This document shows, piece after piece, positions 36,294 to 47,734 of a stretch of 64,000 nucleotides of DNA (the stretch's first letter is position 1; every line of letters begins with the position of its first letter). The notes under the pieces are model-generated. The model was not told the origin of the DNA. It ran no database searches and was given only the letters and a program-made list of their open reading frames with translations. The stretch comes from Candidatus Vallotiella adelgis (lineage in GTDB: Bacteria > Pseudomonadota > Gammaproteobacteria > Burkholderiales > Burkholderiaceae), in the NCBI RefSeq assembly GCF_020541305.1, contig NZ_CP047396.1, forward strand, positions 1-64,000. The letters are read 5' to 3'. Both the position numbers and the translations under genes were made by a program.

Positions 36294-39260
36294 TTATGGA
36301 TATTCGGAGACTGGAACGCATGAGCAAAATAGATGACGATCACCATACGCATTGTCAGCGCGTCCCACAGGTGGCCAGTACTTATTAGTCTTAAGTGATA
36401 GAACCGGATAGGCAGCCTGTTCACGACTGTATGTATAAGGCCATATGTTGGCGCTAACAATAGCGGCTGTGTGTGGTGCGTTTTTAAGTGGATTATCGTC
36501 TCGACGACTAGCATGATTTTTCTCGATCGCCTGAATTTCGTCGCGGATTGCGATCATCGCGTCGATAAAACGGTCTAGTTCTAACTTGGATTCCGACTCA
36601 GTCGGTTCAATCATCAACGTGCCGGCCACTGGAAAACTCATCGTTGGGGCATGAAAACCGTAGTCTATCAGTCTTTTGGCAACGTCCTCAACGGTTATAC
36701 CGCTTACATTTTTGATTAACCGAAGGTCGAGAATACATTCATGCGCAATCAGGCCACTAGCCCCAGAATATAGTATTGGGTAGTATGGAGCTAGGCGCTT
36801 AGCAATATAATTTGCACTTAGGATTGCGGTCTCAGTCGCTGACTTGAGACCGCGCGCACCCATCATCGCAATATACATCCACGAGATTGGCAGGATAGCG
36901 GCCGAACCGTACGGCGCTGACGAAATCGCGCTAATTCCGTCTGGATTACCGACTGGTATCGCTACACCTTCGCGTACATAACCTACAGAGCGCTGGTTCG
37001 GTAGAAAGCGTGCTAAGTGAGCAGCTACCGCGACCGGCCCGACTCCGGGACCGCCGCCACCATGCGGGATACAAAAAGTTTTATGTAAATTTAGATGCGA
37101 TATGTCGCCACCAAATTGCCCAGGAGCAGTTAATCCTACCATCGCATTCATATTAGCACCGTCGATGTACACCTGCCCCCCATGCGCGTGGATAATCTCG
37201 CAGATTTCCCGAACGTTTTGTTCGAACACACCATGTGTAGATGGATAGGTGAGCATAACTGCTGCCAGTCTATCCGTATGGCGCGAGACTTTTATCTTGA
37301 GATCTTCAATGTCGACATTACCCTGCACATCGCAGGCAACGACCACAACTTGCATTCCGGCCATTTGAGCAGATGCTGGATTAGTACCATGTGCTGATGC
37401 CGGGATCAGGCAAACGTTGCGATGCTCTTCGCCACGCGAAGCGTGATATGCGCGGATAATTAGCAATCCAGCATACTCGCCTTGTGAGCCAGAATTTGGT
37501 TGTAACGATACTGCAGCATAACCCGTACATGCTACTAACATCTGCTCGAGTTGCTCAATTAATTTGCGATAGCCGACGGTTTGTGAAGTAGGTACAAATG
37601 GATGGATCTGAGCGAATTCGGGCCACGTGACGGGTAACATCTCCGATGTGGCATTTAGTTTCATCGTACACGAACCAAGCGGAATCATCGTGCGATCTAG
37701 CGCAAGATCTTTATCAGAAAGCCGGCGCAGATAGCGCAGCAATTCTGTCTCAGAGTGGTAATTGTTGAACACTGGATGTGTCAGATATGCACTACGGCGC
37801 AATAATGTGCTCGGCAGCGCGTCTTCTACGCTATCATCCAGCGCGTCGATATTAAGCATTAGTGATGTGCCGCATTGCGTATACGCAGTGCTTGGCTGAA
37901 CGTGAATGCCGGTGACTTCGGCGAACAGCGCGAGCAAATCGGCTAAATCTGAACGCGTTGTCGTCTCATCGACCGACACGCCGACATGTGACTCATCGAT
38001 CTGGCGTAAGTTAATCCGCCGAGCAGATGCAGTCTTATGTAGTACTTCGGTGTGTATAGCTGACCGGATCGTGAGAGTATCGAAGAATGTCTCATTTGCC
38101 AGCACATAGCCAAGCCGCCGTATACCAGCCGCTAGCATCGCCGTCATTCGGTGCACGCGCTGAGCTATCTGACGTAAACCGCTAGGACCATGATAGATTG
38201 CATACATACTAGCTATAATCGCTAGCAAGGCCTGTGCGGTACAGATGTTCGAAGTCGCTTTCTCGCGACGAATATGCTGTTCTCGGGTTTGCAATGCTAG
38301 CCGCAGCGTAGGATTGCCCTGCGTATCAATGGTTACGCCGACAAGACGCCCTGGTATCTGACGCTTAAACGCGTCACATACGGCAATATATGCAGCATGC
38401 GGGCCGCCGAACCCAAGCGGCACGCCAAAGCGCTGGGAAGTGCCTACTGCGACATCTGCACCCCATTCACCAGGGGGCGTTAGTAGTGTCAGTGCTAATA
38501 GATCGGCGGCAACCACTACGTGAGCACCGGATTTATGAATTGCAGCGACTAGATCACGATAGTCACGCACATCGCCGTTGACACCCGGATACTGGAGTAG
38601 GGCGCCAAACACATCGGCTTGGGCTGCTGCTTCCGCAGGGCCGACGCGCACATCAATACCTATCAATTGTGCGCGCGTATAAATAACCTCAACCGTCTGC
38701 GGTAGCACATCGTCGGCTACGTAAAAGACATTCGTGCTCGGTTTAGTCGCGCGCCGTAGCAGCGTCATAGCCTCGGCCGCTGCCGTACCTTCATCGAGCA
38801 GCGATGCATTGGCGGTATCTAGCCCGGTTAGATCGATCACCATCTGCTGAAAATTAAGAAGAGCCTCGAGCCGGCCTTGCGATATTTCGGGCTGATATGG
38901 TGTATAGGAAGTGTACCAGGCTGGGTTCTCGAGCACATTTCGCATAATTACTGCAGGTGTATATGTGCTATAATAGCCCTGGCCGATATAGCTGCGGAAC
39001 ACTTGGTTTTGGCGGGCTAGCTCCTGCAGTCGCGCGAGCGCTTCAGCTTCGCTGCACGGCGCAGTAAAGTCACCAAGCAGCAGATCGTCGCGACGTTGGA
39101 TGCTTGGCGGAATTACTGCGTTGATAACCTCGTCGCAGTTGTTAAAGCCAAGCACTGCTAGCATTTTTTTCTGATCGTCAGCGCTAAGCCCGATGTGACG
39201 TTTAGCGAAAGCGTTACGCTGCTCAAGCTCGGAGAGCGTGGGGCGATTAGTACGATTCAT
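36294..39260 (-). CDS. gcvP: Glycine dehydrogenase (decarboxylating), P-protein
   Basis: GcvP decarboxylates glycine with pyridoxal phosphate and passes the aminomethyl group to the lipoyl arm of GcvH. The 988-residue product is a single-chain P-protein of normal size. The N-terminal half includes [18 protein letters not shown], and the C-terminal half carries the cofactor lysine in [17 protein letters not shown] near residue 725. The C-terminus [22 protein letters not shown] matches the family. It is last in gcvT-gcvH-gcvP, with 103 bases after gcvH; a small hairpin (39333-39352) lies in that gap. The system supplies methylene-tetrahydrofolate, which can feed metE. Confidence 0.98.
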   Translation of the reverse strand: MNRTNRPTLSELEQRNAFAKRHIGLSADDQKKMLAVLGFNNCDEVINAVIPPSIQRRDDLLLGDFTAPCSEAEALARLQELARQNQVFRSYIGQGYYSTYTPAVIMRNVLENPAWYTSYTPYQPEISQGRLEALLNFQQMVIDLTGLDTANASLLDEGTAAAEAMTLLRRATKPSTNVFYVADDVLPQTVEVIYTRAQLIGIDVRVGPAEAAAQADVFGALLQYPGVNGDVRDYRDLVAAIHKSGAHVVVAADLLALTLLTPPGEWGADVAVGTSQRFGVPLGFGGPHAAYIAVCDAFKRQIPGRLVGVTIDTQGNPTLRLALQTREQHIRREKATSNICTAQALLAIIASMYAIYHGPSGLRQIAQRVHRMTAMLAAGIRRLGYVLANETFFDTLTIRSAIHTEVLHKTASARRINLRQIDESHVGVSVDETTTRSDLADLLALFAEVTGIHVQPSTAYTQCGTSLMLNIDALDDSVEDALPSTLLRRSAYLTHPVFNNYHSETELLRYLRRLSDKDLALDRTMIPLGSCTMKLNATSEMLPVTWPEFAQIHPFVPTSQTVGYRKLIEQLEQMLVACTGYAAVSLQPNSGSQGEYAGLLIIRAYHASRGEEHRNVCLIPASAHGTNPASAQMAGMQVVVVACDVQGNVDIEDLKIKVSRHTDRLAAVMLTYPSTHGVFEQNVREICEIIHAHGGQVYIDGANMNAMVGLTAPGQFGGDISHLNLHKTFCIPHGGGGPGVGPVAVAAHLARFLPNQRSVGYVREGVAIPVGNPDGISAISSAPYGSAAILPISWMYIAMMGARGLKSATETAILSANYIAKRLAPYYPILYSGASGLIAHECILDLRLIKNVSGITVEDVAKRLIDYGFHAPTMSFPVAGTLMIEPTESESKLELDRFIDAMIAIRDEIQAIEKNHASRRDDNPLKNAPHTAAIVSANIWPYTYSREQAAYPVLSLKTNKYWPPVGRADNAYGDRHLFCSCVPVSEYP

Positions 39261-39363
39261 CAGGTAGCCCCTGGTGTTTTAACTGCATATCGAAATCTTT
39301 TGGCCTACACAGCTGTAGCGCGTGGAACCAGCACTAACTCGCGCTAGAGTTAGTCAGAGTTAA

Positions 39364-39747
39364 TCAGCTGGCGCCGATCGCCTGGCTGTACGCGACTGCG
39401 TCAAGTAGTTTATCTATGGCAGCGGCATCTGTTGGCTTGATACTGAACAACCAAGATTCGTACGGATCGTTGTTGATCTGGTTTGGTGTACTAATCAATG
39501 TGTCATTGGAATTAAGGATCTTGCCGGCAACCGGCGTATAGATGTCGGATGCCGCTTTGACTGACTCAATCACTGCGATCGCGTCACCAGCTTCGACATG
39601 TTTACCGACCTCTGGGAGTTCGAGGAATACAACGTCACCCAGCAATTCTTGGGCGTGATCGGTAATGCCAATGGTCAGCGTACCATTGTCTTCCTTGCGG
39701 ACCCACTCATGGGATACTGTGTATTTGAGTCCAGCTGGAATGCTCAT
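39364..39747 (-). CDS. gcvH: Glycine cleavage system H protein
   Basis: GcvH is the lipoyl carrier that shuttles the aminomethyl intermediate between the P, T and L proteins. The 127-residue product has the lipoylation motif [13 protein letters not shown] with Lys64, and the beta-barrel start [22 protein letters not shown]. It is complete at standard length, and middle gene of the operon. Lipoate attachment (lipA/lipB/lplA) and the L protein must come from genes outside the window. Confidence 0.97.
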   Translation of the reverse strand: MSIPAGLKYTVSHEWVRKEDNGTLTIGITDHAQELLGDVVFLELPEVGKHVEAGDAIAVIESVKAASDIYTPVAGKILNSNDTLISTPNQINNDPYESWLFSIKPTDAAAIDKLLDAVAYSQAIGAS

Positions 39748-39802
39748 TAATGACTCCTAATATCGTTAGACCATGAATCAGTGTAGCTATGGCACGGCTC
39801 AA

Positions 39803-40921
39803 TCAGATGAGAGGTTTTCCGTAGCGCACAAAAGGAAGTGTAACCATTCGCGCAGGCAACAACTTATCGCGGATTACGACTTGTACTGTATCCCCGACTG
39901 ACACATTCGTTGGAACTCGCGCGAATGCAATGGATTGCTGCAATGATGGCGAAAACGTTCCGCTAGTGATCTCGCCGTTTCCGTGCGCAGTGAGTATCTT
40001 CTGGTGCGCACGTAGAATGCCTGCCGGATTACCCTGCGGATTCTTATGTAATAACAATCCCATAAACGCCGCACGTTGACCTTTTGCGCGCAAGGCAGCG
40101 CTGCCGACAAAATCCCGATTTTCAGAAAAATCGACGGTCCATGCGAGGCCGGCATCAAGTGGCGACACGTTTTCGTCCATGTCTTGTCCATATAAATTCA
40201 TGCCGGCCTCTAGCCGAAGCGTATCGCGCGCACCCAGACCACATGGTCTGACGCCATGTGCTAAAAGCGTCTTCCATAACACTGTTATGTGGCTAGACTC
40301 GACAATAAGTTCAAAACCGTTTTCCCCGGTATAGCCGGTTCGGGCAATCATCAATGTACCGAACGGTGTGTTTTTGACATGTATGGCATGAAAATAGTTG
40401 AGCGATGCCCCTAACTGTTGCGCCGTCGGTATGGCCCGCCAAACTTTCTCCCCCGCGTTTTGGCCTTGCACGGCGAGGATTGCTAGGTCATCTCGCGGCA
40501 TGAGTGTGACGCCAAAGCTACCTTGCGCGTTGAGCCGGCTCAGCCAGCTGATATCTTTATCTGCAGTGCTGGCGTTTACTACAATACGGAACATCTCGTC
40601 AGCGAAGTAGTATACAATCAGGTCATCTATAACTCCGCCGCTTTCATTTAGCATACACGAGTACAAACCCCGACCAGGGGTTTTCAGCTTGTCAACATTA
40701 TTAGCTAATGCTATTCGCAGGAACGCCCGTGCACTAGTACCGGTGATATCCAGAATGCACATATGTGAAACATCAAACATGCCAGCGTCGCTTCGTACTG
40801 CATGGTGTTCATCAACCTGAGAGCCATAGTTCACCGGCATTTCCCAGCCCCCAAAATCGACCATACGCGCACGAAGCGCGCGGTGGACGGTATTAAGTGG
40901 AGTTGTCTTGAGTTGGGTCAT
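39803..40921 (-). CDS. gcvT: Aminomethyltransferase, T-protein
   Basis: GcvT releases ammonia and transfers the one-carbon unit to tetrahydrofolate. The 372-residue product has the conserved start [27 protein letters not shown], the folate-binding [11 protein letters not shown] region, and [31 protein letters not shown] (the catalytic Asp region precedes). It is first in the operon. I looked upstream for a glycine riboswitch, common before gcvT in relatives, and saw no conserved core in 40922-41150. Confidence 0.97.
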   Translation of the reverse strand: MTQLKTTPLNTVHRALRARMVDFGGWEMPVNYGSQVDEHHAVRSDAGMFDVSHMCILDITGTSARAFLRIALANNVDKLKTPGRGLYSCMLNESGGVIDDLIVYYFADEMFRIVVNASTADKDISWLSRLNAQGSFGVTLMPRDDLAILAVQGQNAGEKVWRAIPTAQQLGASLNYFHAIHVKNTPFGTLMIARTGYTGENGFELIVESSHITVLWKTLLAHGVRPCGLGARDTLRLEAGMNLYGQDMDENVSPLDAGLAWTVDFSENRDFVGSAALRAKGQRAAFMGLLLHKNPQGNPAGILRAHQKILTAHGNGEITSGTFSPSLQQSIAFARVPTNVSVGDTVQVVIRDKLLPARMVTLPFVRYGKPLI

Positions 40922-42569
40922 AAAAGCTCTCGGCAGCGCAAATACAGAAAATTTTAAGCAATCTTGGCGGTGACGAAATGTAAACGTAAACTCTCTTTTT
41001 CATCAGATTTAAAGAGATGGTGCAACGTAACTTGCTTTTCACATATCAGCGGGATATGTGCACGGTTTTTCGATTGAGTACCTAGGATTATTTAGCGGCA
41101 ATACAACTTATAACTTATGAAAAAGTTGAACACTCTCCCAGAGAGTATTCAACCATTCTGCGCGCCGTGCGCTGCTGTGTCAATCAGCACAATTTTTCTA
41201 CAACGCTATTTATATGATTCTTATAGCTAGATAAGTCAAAGATTTCTGTTCTGCTATTTTGGGTCGCGCGTATAGTCACGAGTATTAGCATATCGCACCA
41301 GACGACCGTGGTTAATTAATAGCGTTGTCGTGGATGCGCAGTCTAGACGCGCACTTGCGCTAGTTGCTGCCTGCACACATTTTTGAGTGGAAAAGCTTCC
41401 ACGCTCGAATATCCGAGCTACAGGAATTTGCACTATCGACTTATTATTGTCTTCAATTCTGAAGGTACCCGAATACAATCGGCGAAGATCCACTATCTGG
41501 TACGCGTTCAGCATCGCGATGTAATTGCTAAATGCGACCGCCTATTTTATCTCGTCTTTATTTTGAGCAAAAAACTGTTTTGAGCAAAAAACTGGCCTGT
41601 TTTTGTGTAATCAGGCTATCCTTCCAGGATAGGGTGATTTGCCTGAATCTCGCGTATTAGTCTTTTATTTATAGTCTCGATCTTCTAGCAGGGTATTGCA
41701 GAGCTATCATCTGCGCCTATGATGGAGAGTTGTAGTTTCTGGCCGATATGTTCCGCCGCTTAATACAGAATATATATGTTAAATGAATAGAGTATGCGTA
41801 TAGTTGTCGATCAACGGGTGCTCTACAGTCTATCTTCTGAGGGGTATCGTTAGTATTTTACCTATAGCGGTTTTCAAACTCGTTTATGAATTTTATTTAC
41901 TGTATTGTTTAGAGGATGACCGCTGTAATAGCTATAGCTAGCAGCCCTCTTGGTTAATTAAATGAACGATTTTCTGCGTGAAAATTAAGTATTTCACTGC
42001 GTCTGTCGATTGTAAGTATGAAATAAGAGGCTGCGCCTGAGATAGGTATGCGATATAGTGAGCAACCCACTTTTCTAAAAAATCATTGTTTCTTTTAATA
42101 AATCGTTATTGCCGGAACTGCTTCGAGTCCAATGATAACAACTAAGAGAGTAAAGCGGAAATAATCAGCACGATCTCGCTGCTGCGAACTTTTGACAACA
42201 TCTTCGATGAGCTTTGCTCACACTCTCTTTTCATAGTGAGAGATTTTTTAATTTGCTAAAGTGTATTAGTGAACGATAATTTCACCAGGGCAGCCTCTAA
42301 TAACCATCGACCGACGGTAGGTGCAAAGAGATAAGATAGATTCAATAGATTTTTCCGTTATTAATGCGCGCCTACCCAATCTAGTACTTTATACTGCCAT
42401 TCTCTGAGAATATGATAAAGTAGAATGTATATCTCAATACCCTAAGTTCGAGATCATAATCACTCAAGACCTAGTATTTCCACGTATTAGATAGACGACA
42501 CAGTTAAGTTGCGATAGGATCTCCTATTGCTTGCGCACTTGTTCTCCCTTATGCGCTGTTCAGCGTAAT
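40922..42569. other. Eroded spacer between gcvT and tRNA-Arg
   Basis: About 1.65 kb. An 86-codon minus-strand open frame (41254-41514) has a somewhat protein-like composition with two cysteines (QKCVQAAT and ARLDCAS), but no ribosome binding site and no family I recognise. A hairpin lies at 41125-41153 (13-bp stem with one mismatch). A 17-base direct repeat stands in tandem at 41561-41594. I see nothing else. Confidence 0.45.
41561..41594. repeat. Tandem 17-bp direct repeat
   Basis: TTTTGAGCAAAAAACTG occurs twice head to tail, 41561-41577 and 41578-41594, with no mismatch. It is probably a recent slippage duplication in non-coding DNA. Confidence 0.85.
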
Positions 42570-42645
42570 GCGCCTGTAGCTCAATGGACAGAGTACTGCC
42601 CTCCGAAGGCAGGGGTTGCTGGTTCGATTCCAGCCAGGCGCGCCA
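42570..42645 (+). tRNA. tRNA-Arg (anticodon CCG)
   Basis: A complete 76-base cloverleaf with encoded CCA. The acceptor stem GCGCCTG pairs with CAGGCGC, the anticodon stem CTGCC/GGCAG frames the loop CTCCGAA (anticodon CCG, reading CGG), and the T arm is GCTGG-TTCGATT-CCAGC. It is transcribed alone between decayed spacers. Confidence 0.97.
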
Positions 42646-44211
42646 AGCTGCATATATTTCTTAGCAATAGTCTCTACTATATCTAAGTATTTAGCTATAG
42701 CTGAATACTAACGGGTAGTAACGTTTGTATTTGTGTTGACAAGCTTTTTAGCCGCAGAAGTATTACTTTCGTATCTATCGAGCTTGTTATCTTAACATCT
42801 GTTTTTGATCGGGAGAATCGGCGATGCTAAGTGATAAGAATATAATTATATTTCAGGGAAATGTATTATATTACATAATAATTTGATTTCTTTTCCGAAT
42901 TCCAAAACATTAGTATAATAAATATTTTTAGATTTTATTGGGCACCGATTACAAAATAAGTCAACAGGCTTTCGAAAAAGAAAAAATATAGGTTTCGATC
43001 AGATTTATAAAAAAATTATCTACTTATCTCATAAATACTATAGTAGCTCTGCTAAATCTAATGTTTAGATAATGCATGACCTGAGTTTTTACTCTATCAG
43101 AGTATCGTTAGCTTATTAACATAATCATAACCAATTAAGTGAACGGCTTATTATTTTTTCTATGAAAAAGAGTATTATGGCATGTTTTTTATATTTCCAG
43201 GAACCATAAAGTTGAGTATGTTCAGCGTAATAAATTACATCTCAAATTCAATATCTGCACTATTGAGGTAAAGTGGTCTATTACGATTTTCAAAAATTGA
43301 AGCTCTCGTGTTTATTTTTATGTAATCAAGACTATTAAACGGACTATGTAATAGTTATTGCGAGATATGCTGTAGTAATTTACTGCGACATATTTCTAAT
43401 CTAGTTTGCACTCAATCAATGATTAAAAATTTCTAATTTATTAGAAAGTTTCTTATGTTCTATTATATTCTCTCTATCCAAGTTCTCCTTTATTGGAGCT
43501 GCACTGATAGTTACATAATGGACCCACCACATTGCGCATAATACGCGCACGTCACTGATCCGATCAATCAAGAACAAACAAGTCATAACGTACCGAGACA
43601 AAAAGCGCAGAAGCTGGAACCCCTCTATTACTCTTCTACCATTGGAATTAACGAGAATGCGTATCTACAACTCATTTTTATGGATAGAATTCAGCTTATT
43701 AGGCTATCGCATAAATAAGCAACGGGTTCTGATGTAAATCACTAATATCACTATTTTGTATAAAAAGTACCTAAAAAAGTTTGCACAGAAAATCTGTTTC
43801 TTACTTCTAATGCTGGAGGCTGGTAGCGCCTCTCAGCAACTCAGAGTTCTAGTTGAGCATCTATTTAATCATATTTCAGATTGTAGAGCTCGATGGTTTG
43901 AATGAGAGATGTATTCCCGGACTCATAGCTAGGAATGAGCGCGGAACCGGTTCTACAGTACTGTTTCTCTCTGTTAAAGAGAGATACTGTATTCGCTGTA
44001 ATCTAGATAGACCTAGACGGCATAGGCTGGAACCCTCTAGTTTTATTAGAGCGCACTAAGGAAGTCCAGCTCTTGAGAATCGGCTAGGACACAGTCTTGC
44101 CTCCGTTTACTAAATACCCGTTTCCCTAGGTAGAGACTGTTGTTTGCATCATTAAATATGCACCGCTATAGCAGATAGAAATTTGGCGATGATTTTCTCA
44201 CGGGATAACAG
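42646..44211. other. AT-rich eroded spacer
   Basis: About 1.57 kb, very AT-rich from 42850 to 43450. No gene, RNA or notable repeat that I can support. Confidence 0.55.
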
Positions 44212-44982
44212 TTAACCAAGAAAGGCTTTCTCGACCACATAGTGACCTGAAGCTGAATTACCATATTCGATAAAGCCTATATCATTGAGTAGTTTTCGTG
44301 TATCACACAGCATACGCGGACTGCCGCACAGCATGATGCGATCGTTATCAACTGAGAACGACGGCAAACTGAGCCGTTCGAACAATTCACCTGTTTTAAT
44401 CAAATCGGTAATACGGCCACGATTTTTGAACGGCTCACGTGTCACGGTCGGGAAATATATCAGTTGATTGCGGATGAGTTCACCAATGTACTCATGATTT
44501 GGTAAGTGCACCGTAATGTATTTTTGATACGCGAGCTCGTCGGCAAAACGGCAGGTATGTGTAAGTATGATCTTCTCGTAGCGATTGTAGATGTCGGGAT
44601 CTTTAATAATCGACATGAATGGAGCGAGGCCAGTACCAGTAGAGAGAAGCCAAAGCGTTTTCCCAGGCAGCAGGTTATCGACTACCAATGTCCCGGTTGT
44701 TTTTTTTCCGATATAGACTAGATCACCCACCCTCAAATTCTGAAGCCGTGATGTAAGCGGGCCATCTGGCACCTTAATACTTAAAAATTCGAGATTTGTC
44801 TCGTAGTTTGCACTTGCTAAACTATATGCACGAAGCAGTGGCTTTTCATTTATATCTAAACCGACCATCGTGAACTGACCGCTATTAAAGCGAAATCCCG
44901 GATCACGCATGCAAGTGAAGCTGAATAGCGTATCGGTCCAGTGATATATGCTAAGAACGGTTTGTTTGGTTAGGTTGCTCAT
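44212..44982 (-). CDS. fpr: Ferredoxin/flavodoxin-NADP+ reductase
   Basis: Fpr is an FAD enzyme moving electrons between NADPH and ferredoxin or flavodoxin, used for iron-sulfur and radical enzyme supply. The 256-residue product has the FAD-binding RAYSLASANYE motif (RxYS type) near residue 50, the NADP-binding STGTGLAPFMSIIKDP near 115, and CGSPRML near 225. The C-terminus GHYVVEKAFLG is typical of Burkholderia Fpr. The frame is intact. It lies downstream of a midA-like gene on the same strand but 520 bases away. Confidence 0.96.
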   Translation of the reverse strand: MSNLTKQTVLSIYHWTDTLFSFTCMRDPGFRFNSGQFTMVGLDINEKPLLRAYSLASANYETNLEFLSIKVPDGPLTSRLQNLRVGDLVYIGKKTTGTLVVDNLLPGKTLWLLSTGTGLAPFMSIIKDPDIYNRYEKIILTHTCRFADELAYQKYITVHLPNHEYIGELIRNQLIYFPTVTREPFKNRGRITDLIKTGELFERLSLPSFSVDNDRIMLCGSPRMLCDTRKLLNDIGFIEYGNSASGHYVVEKAFLG

Positions 44983-45503
44983 GGTATTTCATCAGATTGA
45001 TGATTGTTATGTTCAACACGCCCTATACAAGTAGTCAGCGGAGCGCTGGATAGTACTATCCAGCGCTCAATTAGTCTATGTAGTTACTGGCGTGGAAATT
45101 CCTCGTGTTGCATACTTGTGCAACTGCGGTTCCTAGCATATGCTGCTCTAATCTTTTCAAGATAGCCAGTTTCTGTAGTATAAGTATATAGCTCTATCTA
45201 TCACTCACGCGAGTCACATAAAAGCAAATTATCAGCAGAAGAGCACACCCGAACGGGTGCCGCGATTGTGCTAGAGACCTTGTTCGCCGTGTATGACGCG
45301 GTAGAGGGTGAATAGAGCCTGATAAAATCAGTATGAAGCAGAAATAGCATGCGTCATCTGTGCTGACTGATCGCCATCCAGTTACCGGGTCAAAGTCCAA
45401 TTCTAATCTAAGCTAGAACTAGGTTCTATTAAGAATTTTGGTTGGTTCATCATGAAGATGGCGGTCAACAGCCAGCGGAATATAGACGGACTGAGTTTAT
45501 GGG
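44983..45503. other. Spacer between fpr and the midA-like gene
   Basis: About 520 bases with no assignable gene. It contains a 28-bp perfect palindrome at 45041-45068. A minus-strand open frame (45194-45400) is not recognisable. Confidence 0.5.
45041..45068. repeat. 28-bp perfect palindrome upstream of fpr
   Basis: Bases 45041-45054 and 45055-45068 are exact reverse complements. It lies 58 bases before the fpr start. It could be a regulator site, a terminator for the gene upstream, or an RNA leader hairpin. Confidence 0.75.
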
Positions 45504-46694
45504 TCACAACATATGAGAGCGGTCGCCGACTTCGAACGCGCCGAGTTCGGCATCAAAACCACGGCAAAACGCGATCACTTTAAATAGCTCACCCATCTCT
45601 GCTTCCGATAGTATCTTATGTATCGCATTTGCTTCAGGTAAGAAGCGAGCCGGGTCAGCTGGATCTAGTTGCGCAAGCAAGTCTGTAATACCTGCGTTCA
45701 TTAGAAAATTCGATTGTGACGTGTATCCAAGTAAATTTGCACCCGCGTCGTGGGCTGCCTGTTCTATAGCGCTGAACTGCACATGCGCGGTGATGTCCTG
45801 CAAGCCGAGGTAGAGGAATGGGTTGCCGTGCGTACGGTGTCGATAGTGGCACATAAGCGTGCCCTCCGTGCGCTGCGGATGATAGTACTCAGCGGCTGGA
45901 AAACCGTAGTCGACGAATAGCGCTGCACCACAGCTGAGCGCTGCGCAGACGGTGTACACGAACTGGGAAGCTGCTTCGTGTGTCTCAGTTACATAGTTGT
46001 GGTGTCCATGGACATATGCGAGCTCGGGTGGCATATCGATGGTGTCCAAAGGACGGTGGGCAAACGTGAAATGGCACGTATCTGCCACAGTAACGCCGCG
46101 TTCATGCCAGAGACCATCCTGCCGTGCGAATAGACGCACAGGCATGGCATCTAACACTTCATTGCCGATGATAACGCCATCCACGCGATTAGGCAATGCA
46201 TCAACCCACTCAACACAAGAGGAAAACTGCTGTGCAGCTTTCGCAATATACTTGTGCTGACGCGCACGTAATTCGCCGGACAATTCTATAATAGTGTACC
46301 GTAAGCACCTAACACCCAGTGTATCCAGCGCACGCAGTAGACCAGCGGCAAACTTACCGGTTCCAGCACCTAATTCAACTACGTGGTGCGTGCTAGTAGC
46401 GTTGAGTATTTCGGCGATTGGTTTAGCAAAAGCCTGGGCAAACAGTGGCGAGAGTTCCGGAGCAGTGATGAAGTCACTACCATCCTTAGGAGAGTGGCCG
46501 AACTTAATAGAACCACCGGTATAGTAGCCTACACCAGGCGTATAAAGCGCGAGTTCCATGTAGCGGGCAAATGAAAGCCAGCCTCCGGCTGAAGTGATTT
46601 TCCTGGCGATGTGCTGCGCTAATGTACGCTGGTTCAAGAGCGCAGTATTATTGAGAATAGGTAGACTATCGCATCTCGTCGCATTTAGCTTCAT
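45504..46694 (-). CDS. SAM-dependent methyltransferase, MidA/COG1565 family
   Basis: The 396-residue protein belongs to the MidA (NDUFAF7-like) methyltransferase family. It has ARYMELALYTPGVGYYTGG near residue 40, the SAM-binding VVELGAGTGKFAAGLL near 105, and IIGNEVLDAMPVRLF near 170, all conserved. Eukaryotic relatives methylate an arginine of respiratory complex I; the bacterial substrate is not established. In Burkholderia it is next to a pteridine reductase, folB, ttcA and glmU, and the remains of those genes follow here on the other strand. The ATG at 46694 matches the family N-terminus. The frame is intact. Confidence 0.9.
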   Translation of the reverse strand: MKLNATRCDSLPILNNTALLNQRTLAQHIARKITSAGGWLSFARYMELALYTPGVGYYTGGSIKFGHSPKDGSDFITAPELSPLFAQAFAKPIAEILNATSTHHVVELGAGTGKFAAGLLRALDTLGVRCLRYTIIELSGELRARQHKYIAKAAQQFSSCVEWVDALPNRVDGVIIGNEVLDAMPVRLFARQDGLWHERGVTVADTCHFTFAHRPLDTIDMPPELAYVHGHHNYVTETHEAASQFVYTVCAALSCGAALFVDYGFPAAEYYHPQRTEGTLMCHYRHRTHGNPFLYLGLQDITAHVQFSAIEQAAHDAGANLLGYTSQSNFLMNAGITDLLAQLDPADPARFLPEANAIHKILSEAEMGELFKVIAFCRGFDAELGAFEVGDRSHML

Positions 46695-46744
46695 TTTAAT
46701 ATTGTAAATGATGAGCCTGGGTACACCGATCAGTGGCCACCTTC

Positions 46745-46787
46745 CCCTGTTGCGCTCCGACCGGATCCCGGTCGGAGCGCAACAGGG
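46745..46787. repeat. 43-bp near-perfect palindrome
   Basis: Twenty bases at 46745-46764 pair perfectly with 46768-46787 around a 3-base centre. It is GC-rich, unlike its surroundings. Its right arm overlaps the remains of the folM-like gene. Confidence 0.85.
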
Positions 46788-46944
46788 TGCTGTTATATTG
46801 CGCGCTAACTTAGCTAGCGAAGCGCAAATAAACTATCTATCGTATGTATTAACGAAAACCGAACTGCAAACAGTTACTGTAGAGCTGGAACAGGCGCTCA
46901 CAGGTGCTAGCACCGAAGCTACAGATCGTGTCCATCGTGCCTAG
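46768..46944 (+). pseudogene. Possible pteridine reductase (folM-like) fossil
   Basis: A plus-strand frame reads QQGAVILRANLASEAQINYL, close to the short-chain dehydrogenase segment RAVALxADLADEAxVxxL of FolM-type pteridine reductases. The expected N-terminal TGAARRIG nucleotide motif and the NNAS motif are not found. Its place between the midA-like gene and the folB fossil is where this gene lies in Burkholderia. The match covers only about 20 residues. Confidence 0.4.
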
Positions 46945-47250
46945 ACTGAGGTTGAGCTTTAGTAGCTAGACCAACATCTTTGTTCGATACGAACTGCGGT
47001 ATGCTGATGAAACGCGTCTCAACGCCGGCCGACGCGATTGATATTGTGCTATTAGATTGATGTTGTGTTATTAAGCTGATATGCGCGATATAGAAGTGAG
47101 ATACTGTTGAGTGACAATGGGTAGCACTTTATGCTATCCCTAAGTTATGTGCAATTCATGGCTGGTTCGTGAGCAAGATATATTCACATACTGCCATCAA
47201 ACCATGATGCGCGGCTACCCCCCTCGCCCCAACTTTTAATTAGATCATCT
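46945..47250. other. Spacer before the folB fossil
   Basis: About 300 bases of decayed sequence, probably the rest of the pteridine-reductase-like gene. No fragments recognised. Confidence 0.4.
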
Positions 47251-47643
47251 ACGTTCTCCACTCTTTCTCACCCAAGCCTCGCAGTCTGTCGACGACTATT
47301 TCAAACTATCGTATTTACATTAACATTAGTGTGCATGATTTGGAGCAGCGGATTGAGCAGCGCGTCATCGTTAACATTGATTTATTTGTACCGCTGGTCG
47401 GGTCGATACTGCGCGTCGACAAGCGGGTTGAAGTTGTTGATGACGATTTTATGCGTTTGACGTTTAACCATCGCCAAACGAGTGTCGCGCGGATATATCT
47501 ATCTACAAGAAATGTTGTGCGATGACGTGGCCACCGCAATACTATTGCACCCGAAAGTGAAGGCAGTTCGTGTTTCGACCGAGAAACTGGACGACTACTC
47601 CGACTGCAAGTTGGTTGGCGTAGAAGTAATCCGCATTAAATAA
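47251..47643 (+). pseudogene. folB: folB fossil (dihydroneopterin aldolase)
   Basis: FolB splits dihydroneopterin in folate synthesis. ACG at 47251 replaces the start codon before FSTLSHPSLAVCRRLF, the family N-terminus. After a frameshift, NYRIYINISVHDLEQRIEQR continues with VNIDLFVPL. A second frameshift near 47495 is followed by YLQEMLCDDVATAILLHPKV, then VRVSTEKLDDYSDCKLVGVE and the stop at 47641. Two frameshifts and a lost start inactivate it, yet similarity is still high throughout, so loss is recent. Folate synthesis is needed for gcvTHP and metE, so folate or a bypass must come from elsewhere. Confidence 0.88.
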
Positions 47644-47734
47644 ACTGAGTATGAATGTGACTAAGGCCGCTTATAAGAGCTCTAATCCGTTGTAAAAAGA
47701 AACAAACTTACAAATACTACACACTGTTTAAGCG

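Noticed and set aside
40922-41150. Glycine riboswitch upstream of gcvT
   Set aside because: Looked for because relatives often have one; I found no conserved aptamer core on the minus strand.
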